Translations under genes and position numbers: made by a program
Part shown: piece after piece, positions 27,000-35,532 of the stretch
Numbering within the stretch: position 1 is the first letter of the stretch
Layout: the number at the start of each line of letters is the position of its first letter
The notes under the pieces: generated by a model
Told to the model about the DNA's origin: nothing
Database searches by the model: none
Seen by the model: the letters and a program-made list of their open reading frames with translations, nothing else
From: Prolixibacteraceae bacterium
GTDB lineage: Bacteria > Bacteroidota > Bacteroidia > Bacteroidales > Prolixibacteraceae
Direction: 5' to 3'
Assembly (NCBI GenBank): GCA_019459485.1
Contig: JAIBEZ010000021.1
Span: 1 to 46,013, forward strand
Length of the DNA: 46,013 bases

Positions 27000-27761
27000 C
27001 TATTTTTTAAGAAGTTGAGGTTTGGCCGAAACGGAGAACTTATATTTGTCGCCGCGGTAATACGATTTTTCAAGCTCAACTATTTTTCCTTCGGAAGTAA
27101 AAATGGCGCCATCGAGCACGAAAACAGCCAGTGGCATTTCATTTTCAAAGAAGTTTCCGGGCTCACCGGGATACAAAATCTGTGTCCCGAGAGTTCGCTG
27201 AACTTCATTCAGTTCAAGCTGGTATTTTTCTTCGTATATTTTAAGAAGCGGCTGCTCCAAGTCGAGCATATTAATCTTCGGGCAAATCTTCATGGAGATA
27301 TACCTGGTTTCATCTTTCAATAGCATATCATCGGCAAAACGAAGACGGTGGATTTTCAGCACAGGACCTTCAACAATGTAATGACGGCCATTAATGTTCG
27401 ACGATATTCCGTTTTCAATGATGGTTTTCTCCAGAATCAGATTTTTCGGGGCAAACCCTTCTTTGATCAGATTGTCGTTAAAACTCTCTTTTATGGCCTC
27501 AAACGATCCGAGCACCCTTGTCAAATATTTATCCTGAAACCGGTTTAGGACAAAAGTACCTTTGCCTTTGACCCGCGAGACCCACCCGTTGATTTCAACT
27601 TCGAGAAGGCTTTTGCGCGCAGTGGTATTGCTTATTTTATAGGTTTTAATTAATTCGTTTTCAGAAGGAACTTTGTCGCCGGGGTGTAATTCGCCCGATT
27701 CAATCCTGCGGATAATTTCTTTACTTATATCCAGGTATTTAGGGTTAGTGCTTTTTGACAT
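27000..27761 (-). CDS. GntR/HutC-family transcriptional repressor with UTRA ligand domain
   Basis: A 253-residue regulator. The N-terminal winged helix (about 5-75) carries the GntR pattern GELHPGDKVPSENEL...TTARKSLLEVEINGWVSRVKGKGTFV. The UTRA effector domain (about 95-240), which in this subfamily binds a sugar or sugar phosphate, has the expected EGPVLKIHRLRFAD and closing YYRGDKYKF segments. It is transcribed divergently from the MFS-isomerase operon, 140 bases away. The shared GTGCGTTAA sequence occurs 8 bases upstream of its own start and before both of the first two operon genes. It probably represses itself and the operon until the imported sugar or a derivative is bound. Confidence 0.9.
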   Translation of the reverse strand: MSKSTNPKYLDISKEIIRRIESGELHPGDKVPSENELIKTYKISNTTARKSLLEVEINGWVSRVKGKGTFVLNRFQDKYLTRVLGSFEAIKESFNDNLIKEGFAPKNLILEKTIIENGISSNINGRHYIVEGPVLKIHRLRFADDMLLKDETRYISMKICPKINMLDLEQPLLKIYEEKYQLELNEVQRTLGTQILYPGEPGNFFENEMPLAVFVLDGAIFTSEGKIVELEKSYYRGDKYKFSVSAKPQLLKK

Positions 27762-27766
27762 TTGGT

Positions 27767-27778
27767 ATGTGCGTTAAT
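27767..27778 (+). promoter_or_regulatory. Candidate GntR operator upstream of gntR
   Basis: The 9-bp core GTGCGTTAA (27769-27777) is shared with the two operator candidates at 27885 and 29176. It lies immediately upstream of the gntR start codon, where binding could block its own expression. Confidence 0.5.
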
Positions 27779-27843
27779 ATTTCTACCTGACCAATGTGTT
27801 TTATAACAATAGTACAATAAGTTGCAAAATAACGAAAAAAATA

Positions 27844-27873
27844 GTTGAAAATTAATTTCCATTCTTATATTTG
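27844..27873 (+). promoter_or_regulatory. Bacteroidota-type promoter of the MFS-isomerase operon
   Basis: TATATTTG at 27866-27873 is a perfect match to the -7 box TAnnTTTG. GTTG at 27844-27847 is close to the -33 TTTG, with an 18-base spacer, slightly short of the usual 19-21. The candidate operator at 27885 follows directly, so a bound repressor would sit at or just after the start point. Confidence 0.6.
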
Positions 27874-27884
27874 CTGTTAATCTA

Positions 27885-27898
27885 ACTTAGTGCGTTAA
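27885..27898 (+). promoter_or_regulatory. Candidate GntR operator between promoter and MFS gene
   Basis: ACTTAGTGCGTTAA is identical over all 14 bases to the copy at 29176-29189. Its outer bases (CTTA...TAAG with the next base) are palindromic. It lies 11 bases after the -7 box and ends just before the MFS start codon. Confidence 0.65.
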
Positions 27899-27901
27899 GA
27901 T

Positions 27902-29152
27902 ATGCTTCTGAAAACTAGACACAGCTATTGGATTATTATCACACTGTTGTTACTCGCAACTTCGCTCAACTTTCTCGACCGGCAAGTGCTTTCCGTTTCC
28001 ATTCTGAAAATAAAAGAAGATTTGCATATTTCGGATATCGACTATGGTTTTATTAATTCAGGCTTTCTGATCAGCTATGCCATCATGTTTACACTCGGCG
28101 GTATATTGATCGATCGCTACGGAAGCCGGCTCGGACTTGCCTTTTCGGTCGGATTTTGGTCGTTTGCCACTATTTTGCACAGCCTGTCGACCAGTGTTTT
28201 TCATTTCGGGTTTTTCCGCTTTCTACTTGGCGTGGGCGAGGGCGGCTGTTTTCCAGGAGCGATAAAAGCGGTTATGGAATGGGTGCCAAAAAGCAAACAT
28301 GCGTTGGCCAATGGTATCGCTATTGGTGGCTCCGCCATAGGTGCGGTAGTTGCCCCTCCAATGTGTGTCTATTTGTTGGGGATTGTGGGCTGGAGAGCAG
28401 TTTTCCTGATCACCGGCGGGTTTGGTTTTATCTGGCTGGCCGCCTGGCTTATTTTCACCAAATCAAAAAAAGAATCCCCATCATTATCCGAAGAAATTAA
28501 TACGGAGATTCCAGATCCGGCAAAAAGGGTGAAATTTGCTTCTTTGCTAAAGAATAAGGAAGTGCTGGTTTTCGTGGCCATGCGGTTTGTGCTTGATCCG
28601 ATTTTCTATTTCTACATGTTTTGGATACCCAAATATTTAAATGAAATCCATTCTTTGTCGCTCGAAGCGATTGGGAAAATTTTGTGGATGCCTTTTCTTG
28701 CACTCGGCGTGGCGAATGTGCTGGGAGGTTGGTTTTCGGATATTGCGTTCAGTAAAACTTCCAGCGTAAACTTCTCCCGCAAGCTGGTAATGGGCGTGGC
28801 AGCGGTATTGACCATACCGATTGCTTTCACCGGCCTGATCCAGTCGTACGTCGTGATCCTTGTTTTAATGGCTTTGGCTTTTTTTGCACATGGCCTGTGG
28901 ATCACCAATTATATCACGTCCATTGGCGATATATTCGGAAAGCAAATCACGTCAACCGTTGTGGGCTTGTCGGGTTCGGCGGGTGCCATTTCTTCGCTGG
29001 TGCTAAATCCACTAATTGGCTATATCATAACCGATTATTCGTATAGTCCGTTGTGGTGGTATGCAGGTTTTATGTATCCCGCAGCTTTCGTTTTGTTTAT
29101 TTGGTTCATTCCGCGGATCGAGCCCAAAGCCATAATTACCAGCCCGGCTTAG
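27902..29152 (+). CDS. MFS sugar-acid/anion transporter, ACS (hexuronate ExuT-like) type
   Basis: A 416-residue inner-membrane carrier with about 12 helices. The N-terminal signature NFLDRQVLSV and the helix 2-3 loop LIDRYGSRLG are typical of the anion:cation symporter family, which includes ExuT-type hexuronate and other sugar-acid transporters. A conserved GVGEGGCFPGA segment occurs in helix 4. The first gene of a GntR-controlled operon, it is followed by an isomerase-like gene after 60 bases. Import of a hexuronate or similar monosaccharide is the likely role; the substrate is not defined by sequence alone. Confidence 0.88.
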   Translation: MLLKTRHSYWIIITLLLLATSLNFLDRQVLSVSILKIKEDLHISDIDYGFINSGFLISYAIMFTLGGILIDRYGSRLGLAFSVGFWSFATILHSLSTSVFHFGFFRFLLGVGEGGCFPGAIKAVMEWVPKSKHALANGIAIGGSAIGAVVAPPMCVYLLGIVGWRAVFLITGGFGFIWLAAWLIFTKSKKESPSLSEEINTEIPDPAKRVKFASLLKNKEVLVFVAMRFVLDPIFYFYMFWIPKYLNEIHSLSLEAIGKILWMPFLALGVANVLGGWFSDIAFSKTSSVNFSRKLVMGVAAVLTIPIAFTGLIQSYVVILVLMALAFFAHGLWITNYITSIGDIFGKQITSTVVGLSGSAGAISSLVLNPLIGYIITDYSYSPLWWYAGFMYPAAFVLFIWFIPRIEPKAIITSPA

Positions 29153-29175
29153 GTTATGTTTTTTTGATTTGAAAC

Positions 29176-29189
29176 ACTTAGTGCGTTAA
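29176..29189 (+). promoter_or_regulatory. Candidate GntR operator before the isomerase gene
   Basis: This is an exact 14-base copy of 27885-27898, placed 24 bases before the start codon at 29213. It suggests a second control point in the operon, or an internal promoter repressed by the same regulator. Confidence 0.65.
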
Positions 29190-29212
29190 TAGAAAATTTA
29201 AATAGCAGTAAT

Positions 29213-30682
29213 ATGAAAGGTGAAGAAATTTATACCGATTCTGTTTCAGACTCGGTGGTGAAAATTGGAGTATTTGGTGTTGGATATTTTAAGTATTGGG
29301 ATCAATTTCCCGGACTTTACGAGGAGTTGATGCAAAAACAGGAGAAGTTTATCCGAAAATTACCTGTCGAAGGCGTTGAAATGGTCGACTTTGGCATGAT
29401 CGATTCGCCGATGAAAGCCTACGAAGCAGTTCGAAAAATTGAAGCTGCAAACCTCGACCTGATTTTTTGCGACATGCTTACTTATGCATCTTCAGGAACA
29501 TTCGGAATCATCATTAAAACCATCAACATTCCGATTGTGCTGGTGGCCCTTCAACCATTGAAAGCGATGGAGTACGCCAAAGCTTCGACCTATATGCAGT
29601 TGATGAACGATGATATTTGCTCGCTTCCCGAATTTGCCGGTGTGGCTGTCCGAATGGGGAAGCGTGTTCCTGAAATGATTATCGGGACGCTGGATGACGA
29701 CCCCGAAGTTGATCAGCAAATCAATGAATATTGCCGAATTGCCAAGGTTTTGCACGACCTTAAAACGGCCCATATTGGCCACATTGGCCATCCGATTAAT
29801 GCCATGCTCGATATGCACACCGATGCAACTATGCTCACTTCAATTTTCGGAAGCCATATTGTGCAATGCGAAGCAAACCAACTGATGTACTGTTTCGACC
29901 GGGTTACGGAAGATGAAATTTCGGCGGCAGAAAACCATATTCTCGATTTTTTCGACACTCCCGATCCGGTATCCGACCCAATTTCTATGAAACTTATTCC
30001 AGAAGATTTACGGATTGCAGCCAAAGTGAGTGTTGCGCTCGAAAATTTCATCAAAACAAATCATCTCAACGGATTGGCTTATTATTACGACGGACCCGAC
30101 GACAGCGAAATGCGAAAAGTAATGTCGAATTTAATCGTAGGTAACTCGCTGCTTACCGCCAAACACATTCCGATGTGCGGGGAGTCGGATTTGAAAACCC
30201 TGATAGCGCTATTGATTTTCGACCGGTTGGGGATCGGTGGAAGCTTTGCCGAATTTCATCCGGTTGATTTTAACGAAGGCTTTGTACTGGTTGGTCACGA
30301 CGGACCTCATAACATTTCGATTGCCGATGGAAAACCAGTTCTTCGTAGCCTGAAAAAATACCACGGAAAACCGGGACATGGCGCGGGTGTTGAGTTCAAA
30401 ATCAAAGAAGGTCCCATTACCATGTTGTCAATCAATTCAACGTACGATGGAAAATTTAAATTTGTAATTGCTGAAGGCGAGTCGGTGGCCGGGCCGATCC
30501 CGCCAACCGGAAACACCAATACACGCGGATTTTTTAAGCCCGACATCAAAACATTCCTTACCCGGTGGATCAGCGAAGGGCCAACACATCATTTTGCACT
30601 CGGAATTGGGCACCACGCAAAAACCATTGTAAAAATTGCCCGATACCTGAATATTGAATCAGTTATTATCAACCAATCCTAA
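29213..30682 (+). CDS. L-arabinose/L-fucose isomerase-family protein
   Basis: A 489-residue protein with the sugar-isomerase fold that converts aldoses and ketoses with a bound divalent metal. Four residues match the AraA metal/active-site set in order and approximate spacing: Glu324 (CGESD), Glu347 (SFAEFHP), His362 (VGHDGPH) and His459/460 (GPTHHF). E. coli AraA has E306, E333, H350 and H450. Overall sequence looks far from classical AraA, so the substrate may differ. It is cytoplasmic, with no signal peptide. It sits between a sugar transporter and a secreted unknown protein, and is preceded by its own operator copy. Isomerisation of the imported sugar is the inferred step. Confidence 0.85.
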   Translation: MKGEEIYTDSVSDSVVKIGVFGVGYFKYWDQFPGLYEELMQKQEKFIRKLPVEGVEMVDFGMIDSPMKAYEAVRKIEAANLDLIFCDMLTYASSGTFGIIIKTINIPIVLVALQPLKAMEYAKASTYMQLMNDDICSLPEFAGVAVRMGKRVPEMIIGTLDDDPEVDQQINEYCRIAKVLHDLKTAHIGHIGHPINAMLDMHTDATMLTSIFGSHIVQCEANQLMYCFDRVTEDEISAAENHILDFFDTPDPVSDPISMKLIPEDLRIAAKVSVALENFIKTNHLNGLAYYYDGPDDSEMRKVMSNLIVGNSLLTAKHIPMCGESDLKTLIALLIFDRLGIGGSFAEFHPVDFNEGFVLVGHDGPHNISIADGKPVLRSLKKYHGKPGHGAGVEFKIKEGPITMLSINSTYDGKFKFVIAEGESVAGPIPPTGNTNTRGFFKPDIKTFLTRWISEGPTHHFALGIGHHAKTIVKIARYLNIESVIINQS

Positions 30683-30686
30683 AAAT

Positions 30687-33242
30687 ATGCCGATGGACAC
30701 CTCTCAGATACCACAAAAAATTCGGAATGGTTTGCTCGTGCTATTGCTTTGCTTCGGATATGCCAACGCGCAAACGAAAGCTGATCCGCATGATCCGGCG
30801 CTCCTGAAAAACCGGTTTAACAACATTACCCTCGAAATGTCGCTGAAGCCGTTCAAGCTGAACAACAAAGCCTATATCCGCCAGGTGGCCGAAGAAGTGT
30901 TTATACAATGGTCGGCTTTGTTGCGCCATGCCGACACCGTTTCGGTAATGATTTGGACCAGTGATGGTTCTGAAATCCTTGATTACAAAGGAACGCCCGA
31001 CCAGTCGCTGGAATGGGCAAAATACATGGGCAACCCCAATACTGAACATGAGGTCGGCTCTGGTCCCGAAGAGCTTTCGCTTCACGAACGGGCGTATTTG
31101 TACATGGACAATCCGCCGGAATATACGTATGCCGACCTGAAATTCATTGTTCAGGCATTGAAAGAAGCCGGACGCAAAATCACAGGGAAGCCGGTGCTGG
31201 TGGGAACCACTTTCGATCCGGGGCCTGAATTTGCAAAATCACCGTTCAAGTACCAAAAACACCCGGAAATATTGGGAGGTAATGCCATGGGACACAAGTC
31301 GTTCGTAAACTGCTATGCTGTACTGAATGCTGATAACGAATCGTACGCAGGTTTCCCCAACGGAATCCCGGACAAAACGCCGTTTGGAACGTTCTTCGGT
31401 AGGCAAAGTCAGCATTTTATGACCGATTTGGGATTTGATTTCATTTGGTTCAGCAACGGTTTTGGATTTGGCTACGAGGGATGGTCGTCAACCGGGGCAA
31501 TTTTCGATGGAAAGACGTTCGATCATGAAAAGCTGGATGGCGCAACCGCAAAAATCAACGAGTTTTGGAAATTGTTCCGTCAAGAATGTCCAGACTTTCA
31601 GGTGCAAACCCGTGGAACCAATCTATCGGTTGGCACCGATCTGGCCCGCGATGCCGTTGATTTGAAAAATATCTACAAGGGAAAATTCAATATGCTGCCA
31701 CCCCCAAATTCTCCGTGGGCCGCGTTGGACGGAGATTTTGGCCTGGAAATGGTTGGCTATATGTCGCGCATGGCCGAGTTGCCCGATAACCGCTTTCTGT
31801 TCAGGTATTACACGCACGATCCGTGGTGGCTCAACAGTCCGTGGCTCGACCGTTATGGCCGCGAACCGCACGACATTTACCTGCCCATGTCGGTTTGCCG
31901 GATTGACAAAAATGGCAATATTGGCATCCCGACGCACCTGAATTTTCTGACCATCGACGACACGTATGGCAACATGCCCGTGCAGGTTCCCAACGAGGTA
32001 ACGCCTCATATCCTGAAATCAAGGATGGATTCTCCAACGGCGCCGGGGCCACTGGTTTGGGTTTACCCTTTTGACGAATACCACGAATGGGCGCACAAAT
32101 CGAAAGACAGGTTGCCTGAAATTTATTACGGCGACTGGTTTATCCGTCAGGCCATCAACAATGGGTTGCCATTAAACACAGTAGTTTCAACAACTTCGTT
32201 TCAATCGGTCATTTCGCAAAAAACTGATTTCTTCAAAGAATCGGTGCTGATTACCACCGCACCCGAAGCTGGTTCCGAACTGGAGAAAAGCCTTATCGCA
32301 TTTGTTGAAAATGGCGGCAAGCTGATCGTGTTTGGCCCGGTTGATCATTCCAGCGAACGGTTTACCGATTTTCTGAACCTGAAAAATGAACTGCCGCTGG
32401 AAGGCGAATTCAGGATTATTCAGGATTATATACCTGACAAGCTGGAAGTGGCTTATCCAAAAACGATCAGGCATGAAGCCTTGTTTTCAGGTGGAGGGAT
32501 GCGAACCGTAATAAAAACGCCCAAAGACCCCACCACAAAAATGCTGGTGCAGGTTGAGCAATCAGGAAAAAAACGCGATATGGCCTGGGTACGCAGCCTT
32601 CCTCAATGGAACGGGGGCAAAGTTGTTTACCTGCGCGGAACCAATTCGAGCAGCTTTACCGGCGGGCGATTGTTAACGCCGCATGATCCGGAAAAATATT
32701 TTCAGGTGCCACAATATCTTCGCTATGTATTGCAGGAATTTGGCATCAGTTGCATAACAGATAAGCATTCGCCTGAACAGAAAAATCCGGTGCTCACCAT
32801 TGCCAGATCGAACAACGCTTTTGTGTTTTCAGGATACAATCCCTGCAACACGGTTAAACTTCGGTTTAAAATGCCGCAGGGGGCGCCCTTGCTGCTCGGG
32901 CTGGAAACCAGGTTTGAAAAAGAACATTCGACTTATGTGATGCCGACTTCGTGGAACCGAGAGTGCCGCATTTTTGTGGAGCAAACCGATGGGATTGTTT
33001 CGTGCAAGGAGCTGCATTCGGGGCAACTTGGGATCAGCAAACGGTTTGAAGTGACAGGATTGAAAAATGCAAAAGTGCGTATCTATTCAGGCGATGAAGT
33101 GACTGCCGAATCGTTCTGCGCTTACGTAAACGCTGCTTACCCGTGGAAAACAGGACAAGTTTCGTTTCAACCGGGAGATGAAAAACTGGGAAAATATTTC
33201 GTGGTCGAAAACGTGACCGGCAGTTTGGTGGTGGCCTGGTAG
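30687..33242 (+). CDS. Large secreted protein of unknown function, possible glycoside hydrolase
   Basis: ATG 30687 (4 bases after the isomerase stop) gives 851 residues. An upstream ATG at 30654 overlaps the isomerase end and only lengthens the leader. There is a signal peptide ending near YANAQ. The following 450 residues (FNNITLEMSLKPFKL...) have the alternating strand-helix character and Trp/Asp/Glu-rich loops (IWTSDGSEILD, WFSNGFGFGYEGW) expected of a TIM-barrel sugar enzyme. Residues about 510-560 (SVLITTAPEAGSELEKSLIAF, then GGKLIVFGPV) resemble the GATase-like module of large glycosidases. The C-terminal third looks like beta-sandwiches. I do not recognise a named family. Tight coupling to the isomerase suggests it releases the sugar the operon uses. 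Confidence 0.7.
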   Translation: MPMDTSQIPQKIRNGLLVLLLCFGYANAQTKADPHDPALLKNRFNNITLEMSLKPFKLNNKAYIRQVAEEVFIQWSALLRHADTVSVMIWTSDGSEILDYKGTPDQSLEWAKYMGNPNTEHEVGSGPEELSLHERAYLYMDNPPEYTYADLKFIVQALKEAGRKITGKPVLVGTTFDPGPEFAKSPFKYQKHPEILGGNAMGHKSFVNCYAVLNADNESYAGFPNGIPDKTPFGTFFGRQSQHFMTDLGFDFIWFSNGFGFGYEGWSSTGAIFDGKTFDHEKLDGATAKINEFWKLFRQECPDFQVQTRGTNLSVGTDLARDAVDLKNIYKGKFNMLPPPNSPWAALDGDFGLEMVGYMSRMAELPDNRFLFRYYTHDPWWLNSPWLDRYGREPHDIYLPMSVCRIDKNGNIGIPTHLNFLTIDDTYGNMPVQVPNEVTPHILKSRMDSPTAPGPLVWVYPFDEYHEWAHKSKDRLPEIYYGDWFIRQAINNGLPLNTVVSTTSFQSVISQKTDFFKESVLITTAPEAGSELEKSLIAFVENGGKLIVFGPVDHSSERFTDFLNLKNELPLEGEFRIIQDYIPDKLEVAYPKTIRHEALFSGGGMRTVIKTPKDPTTKMLVQVEQSGKKRDMAWVRSLPQWNGGKVVYLRGTNSSSFTGGRLLTPHDPEKYFQVPQYLRYVLQEFGISCITDKHSPEQKNPVLTIARSNNAFVFSGYNPCNTVKLRFKMPQGAPLLLGLETRFEKEHSTYVMPTSWNRECRIFVEQTDGIVSCKELHSGQLGISKRFEVTGLKNAKVRIYSGDEVTAESFCAYVNAAYPWKTGQVSFQPGDEKLGKYFVVENVTGSLVVAW

Positions 33243-33565
33243 AAATTAAAGAACAATTAAATATAAATAAAAAGAGTGGCGTTTTTCACTTAGGAAATAT
33301 TACCAATGCAGTATTTAGTAATATAATTGAGGATCTTTAAGTTTCCGACATGCAGGTTTTGAAAGCGGTGTAACGAACTTATTTTCTGCAAAATCGCCAA
33401 GTAGTTTTTAGAATAGATTTATAAACTAAGGAGTGTATTTGTCACAATACAGGCTGTCTTAAATATGCGTGAGCCAGGCGTGGTGTTTTCTCAATACCTA
33501 CCATCCCATTGAATTGTCTGCTTAAAAAAGTACATTTGTCACTGGTAGAATTTATTTTCAGGCTA
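33243..33565. other. Intergenic region before the ECF sigma gene
   Basis: The first 60 bases hold a weak hairpin (AAGAGTG/CACTT) that may end the preceding operon. A 6-bp inverted repeat (TGTATT/AATACA) lies at 33434-33451, and ATTTGTCAC occurs twice, at 33437-33445 and 33534-33542. No gene was seen apart from the TTG-started extension of the sigma-factor frame (33509). Confidence 0.4.
33438..33467 (+). promoter_or_regulatory. Possible promoter of the sigma/anti-sigma genes
   Basis: TTTG at 33438-33441 is followed after 18 bases by TAAATATG (33460-33467), one base from TAnnTTTG. The spacing equals that of the better promoter at 27844. It lies about 100 bases before the sigma-factor ATG. Confidence 0.3.
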
Positions 33566-34174
33566 ATGAACGAGAAGTCAAGAAATGATTTGTGGGTCAA
33601 ATTTATAGCTGGGGATAATGATGCGCTTTCTTCGCTTTACAAGGAGTCTGCCCATGATTTGTTTTCGTATGGGATGAAAATTTGTAAAAACGAGCATTTG
33701 GTTAAAGATTGCATTCAGGAAGTGTTTATCCAGATGATTGATAAAAGAAAAAACTTACTGGCGACTTCCAGAATCCACATATATCTTTTTAAATCTCTCC
33801 GGAATAAAATCATTGAAGTGCTAAGATCGGAAAACAGAAAGCAGAATATTGTAAATGGTTTGACCGGGGACGATGATTTCGAACCACATGCAGAACAAAT
33901 GATAATTAATTCGGAGTATGTAAAAAGTGTCAGCAGTATAGTTTATGCCGCAATCTCAAAATTGCCCCACCGTCAAAGCGAAATAATCTACTTAAAATAT
34001 ACAGAGGGATTAAACTACGATGAGATAGCCGAATTATTGCAAATAGACAAAGCTTCGGCGCGCACATTACTCTATCGTTCGTTAAAAACGGTTAAGGACT
34101 TACTGGGTAAAAAACTGTTGTTACTCACTGTAATTTTTGGTTCATTTTTCCCGCAGAGGAGCCCTCTTAAGTAG
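33566..34174 (+). CDS. ECF RNA polymerase sigma factor, FecI-like
   Basis: A 202-residue sigma-70 family factor. ATG 33566 is chosen because the longer frame begins with TTG and adds a hydrophobic stretch not usual in the family. Region 2 (about 15-85, with DALSSLYKESAHDLFSYGMKIC and VKDCIQEVFIQM) and region 4 (about 125-185, with ISKLPHRQSEIIYLKYTEGLNYDEIAELLQI) are both present. It should direct polymerase to the PUL promoters downstream when released by the FecR protein encoded 90 bases later. A hydrophobic C-terminal tail (LLLLTVIFGSFF) follows region 4. Confidence 0.9.
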   Translation: MNEKSRNDLWVKFIAGDNDALSSLYKESAHDLFSYGMKICKNEHLVKDCIQEVFIQMIDKRKNLLATSRIHIYLFKSLRNKIIEVLRSENRKQNIVNGLTGDDDFEPHAEQMIINSEYVKSVSSIVYAAISKLPHRQSEIIYLKYTEGLNYDEIAELLQIDKASARTLLYRSLKTVKDLLGKKLLLLTVIFGSFFPQRSPLK

Positions 34175-34205
34175 GGCAGCGAAAAAAAATAAAAAATTCT
34201 TCATT

Positions 34206-34216
34206 TTTTTGTCTAT
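34206..34216 (+). promoter_or_regulatory. Shared TTTTTGTCTAT element before fecR
   Basis: This 11-base sequence is repeated exactly at 35495-35505, before the STN-SusC gene. The two copies lie 49 and 100 bases before their genes. They may be promoter elements recognised by the ECF sigma factor; this is inference from two copies. Confidence 0.35.
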
Positions 34217-34264
34217 AAAGCTCTCCTCCGATCATTTATTGTAAGAGTTATTCTAAATTCATTT

Positions 34265-35473
34265 ATGTCCAAACATTCAAATAAAACAGATTTTCTATCA
34301 TTGGTACAAGACGAAAACTTCATCCAGTTGGTGATTGATGCCGAGAACCCCAATGAATTATTGAAAGAATTGCAAACAGCGACGCCCGATCAAAGCGATG
34401 CCTTGCAATATGCCTTTGAGTTTATAAGTGTAAATCACGGGAACAAAATAAAGATGAGCCCTGAGGATTATAATCAGGTGTTGAGCAATATTCTATTGCA
34501 CCTCAAAAAGAAACCCAAAAACCGCTTTTACCAGCTTTTCCCGTTACCATTAAGAATCGCAGCATCTATACTGCTTATTCTGGCAATATCATCAATTGTT
34601 GTTTACAGGCAATTTGAAAAGGACCCGTTGACAAAATTTGCCCAGATCCAACACGAGGGGGAAAATCAGGCATTGATCGTTCTCTCGGATGGTACCACGA
34701 AAGTATTGAAGAACAACGATTCGTTTATTGATTACAGCTCCAATAAAGGAGAAGTTGTTGTTAAGAATACCGAAGAGGAAGAACGAATAGGCAACAGTAG
34801 AAATGAAAAGAATGCTGCTATGAACCAAGTGGTCGTTCCATATGGACAGCGGCATAAAGTACTTCTGAGCGATGGAACTTTGGTGCAATTAAACGCTGGC
34901 AGTAGACTCACCTTTCCGGCAGCATTTTCAGGTAAAACCCGTGAAGTTTACCTTAAAGGGGAAGGTTTTTTTGAGGTCAGCGAAAATGTGAAACAACCTT
35001 TCATTGTGAAAACCGACCATATCGACATTAAAGTTTTAGGAACAACGTTCAACGTATCAGCCTACGAAGACGAAGGTTCTGTTGCAACAGTTTTGGTAGA
35101 AGGAAAAGTAAACGTATCGCAAAAGGACAAGTTACTGGCGAACGAAGAGTTTACCCTCACCCCGGGGCAGGGCTGCTTTTATTCGGTCGATGCAAAAAAT
35201 TCGGTCGTAAGGAATGTTGATATTATGGAGCATGTGTTGTGGAAAGAAGGGCTTTTCAACTTTAAGGACAAACCGCTACGCGATGTTGTTTCCCGCGTCC
35301 ACAAATACTTCAACCGCCCCATTCAAATCGAAAGCGACAAGCTGGCCAACACCTTGGTTTCCGGCAAGCTGGTACTTTCTGACGATTTAACCGAAGTTAT
35401 CGAGTATTTGTCGAAAACTGTCGAGGGAAAATATGAGGTTAAACCGGACGGCCTGATTGTTTTGAAGCAATAA
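34265..35473 (+). CDS. FecR-family anti-sigma factor
   Basis: A 402-residue inner-membrane regulator that holds the ECF sigma factor until a signal arrives from the outer-membrane transporter. It has a cytoplasmic N-terminus (about 1-90), one membrane helix (about 95-114), a periplasmic FecR domain (about 190-290, with VPYGQRHKVLLSDGTLVQLNAGS and VYLKGEGFFEV) and the C-terminal DUF4974 domain (about 325-400) that contacts the STN domain of SusC. It lies between the sigma gene and an STN-containing susC, the standard trans-envelope signalling order. Confidence 0.93.
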   Translation: MSKHSNKTDFLSLVQDENFIQLVIDAENPNELLKELQTATPDQSDALQYAFEFISVNHGNKIKMSPEDYNQVLSNILLHLKKKPKNRFYQLFPLPLRIAASILLILAISSIVVYRQFEKDPLTKFAQIQHEGENQALIVLSDGTTKVLKNNDSFIDYSSNKGEVVVKNTEEEERIGNSRNEKNAAMNQVVVPYGQRHKVLLSDGTLVQLNAGSRLTFPAAFSGKTREVYLKGEGFFEVSENVKQPFIVKTDHIDIKVLGTTFNVSAYEDEGSVATVLVEGKVNVSQKDKLLANEEFTLTPGQGCFYSVDAKNSVVRNVDIMEHVLWKEGLFNFKDKPLRDVVSRVHKYFNRPIQIESDKLANTLVSGKLVLSDDLTEVIEYLSKTVEGKYEVKPDGLIVLKQ

Positions 35474-35494
35474 AATCATCAAATATTAACCAAA

Positions 35495-35505
35495 TTTTTG
35501 TCTAT
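35495..35505 (+). promoter_or_regulatory. Shared TTTTTGTCTAT element before the STN-SusC gene
   Basis: Exact copy of 34206-34216, placed 22 bases after the fecR stop. It may be the start of the ECF-dependent promoter for the SusC/SusD operon. Confidence 0.35.
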
Positions 35506-35532
35506 GGATTAAAAACCTAAAAAATGAAAAAA

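Noticed and set aside
33509-33565. 19 extra N-terminal residues for the sigma factor
   Set aside because: This needs a TTG start and adds a hydrophobic segment unusual in ECF sigma factors; ATG 33566 fits the family.
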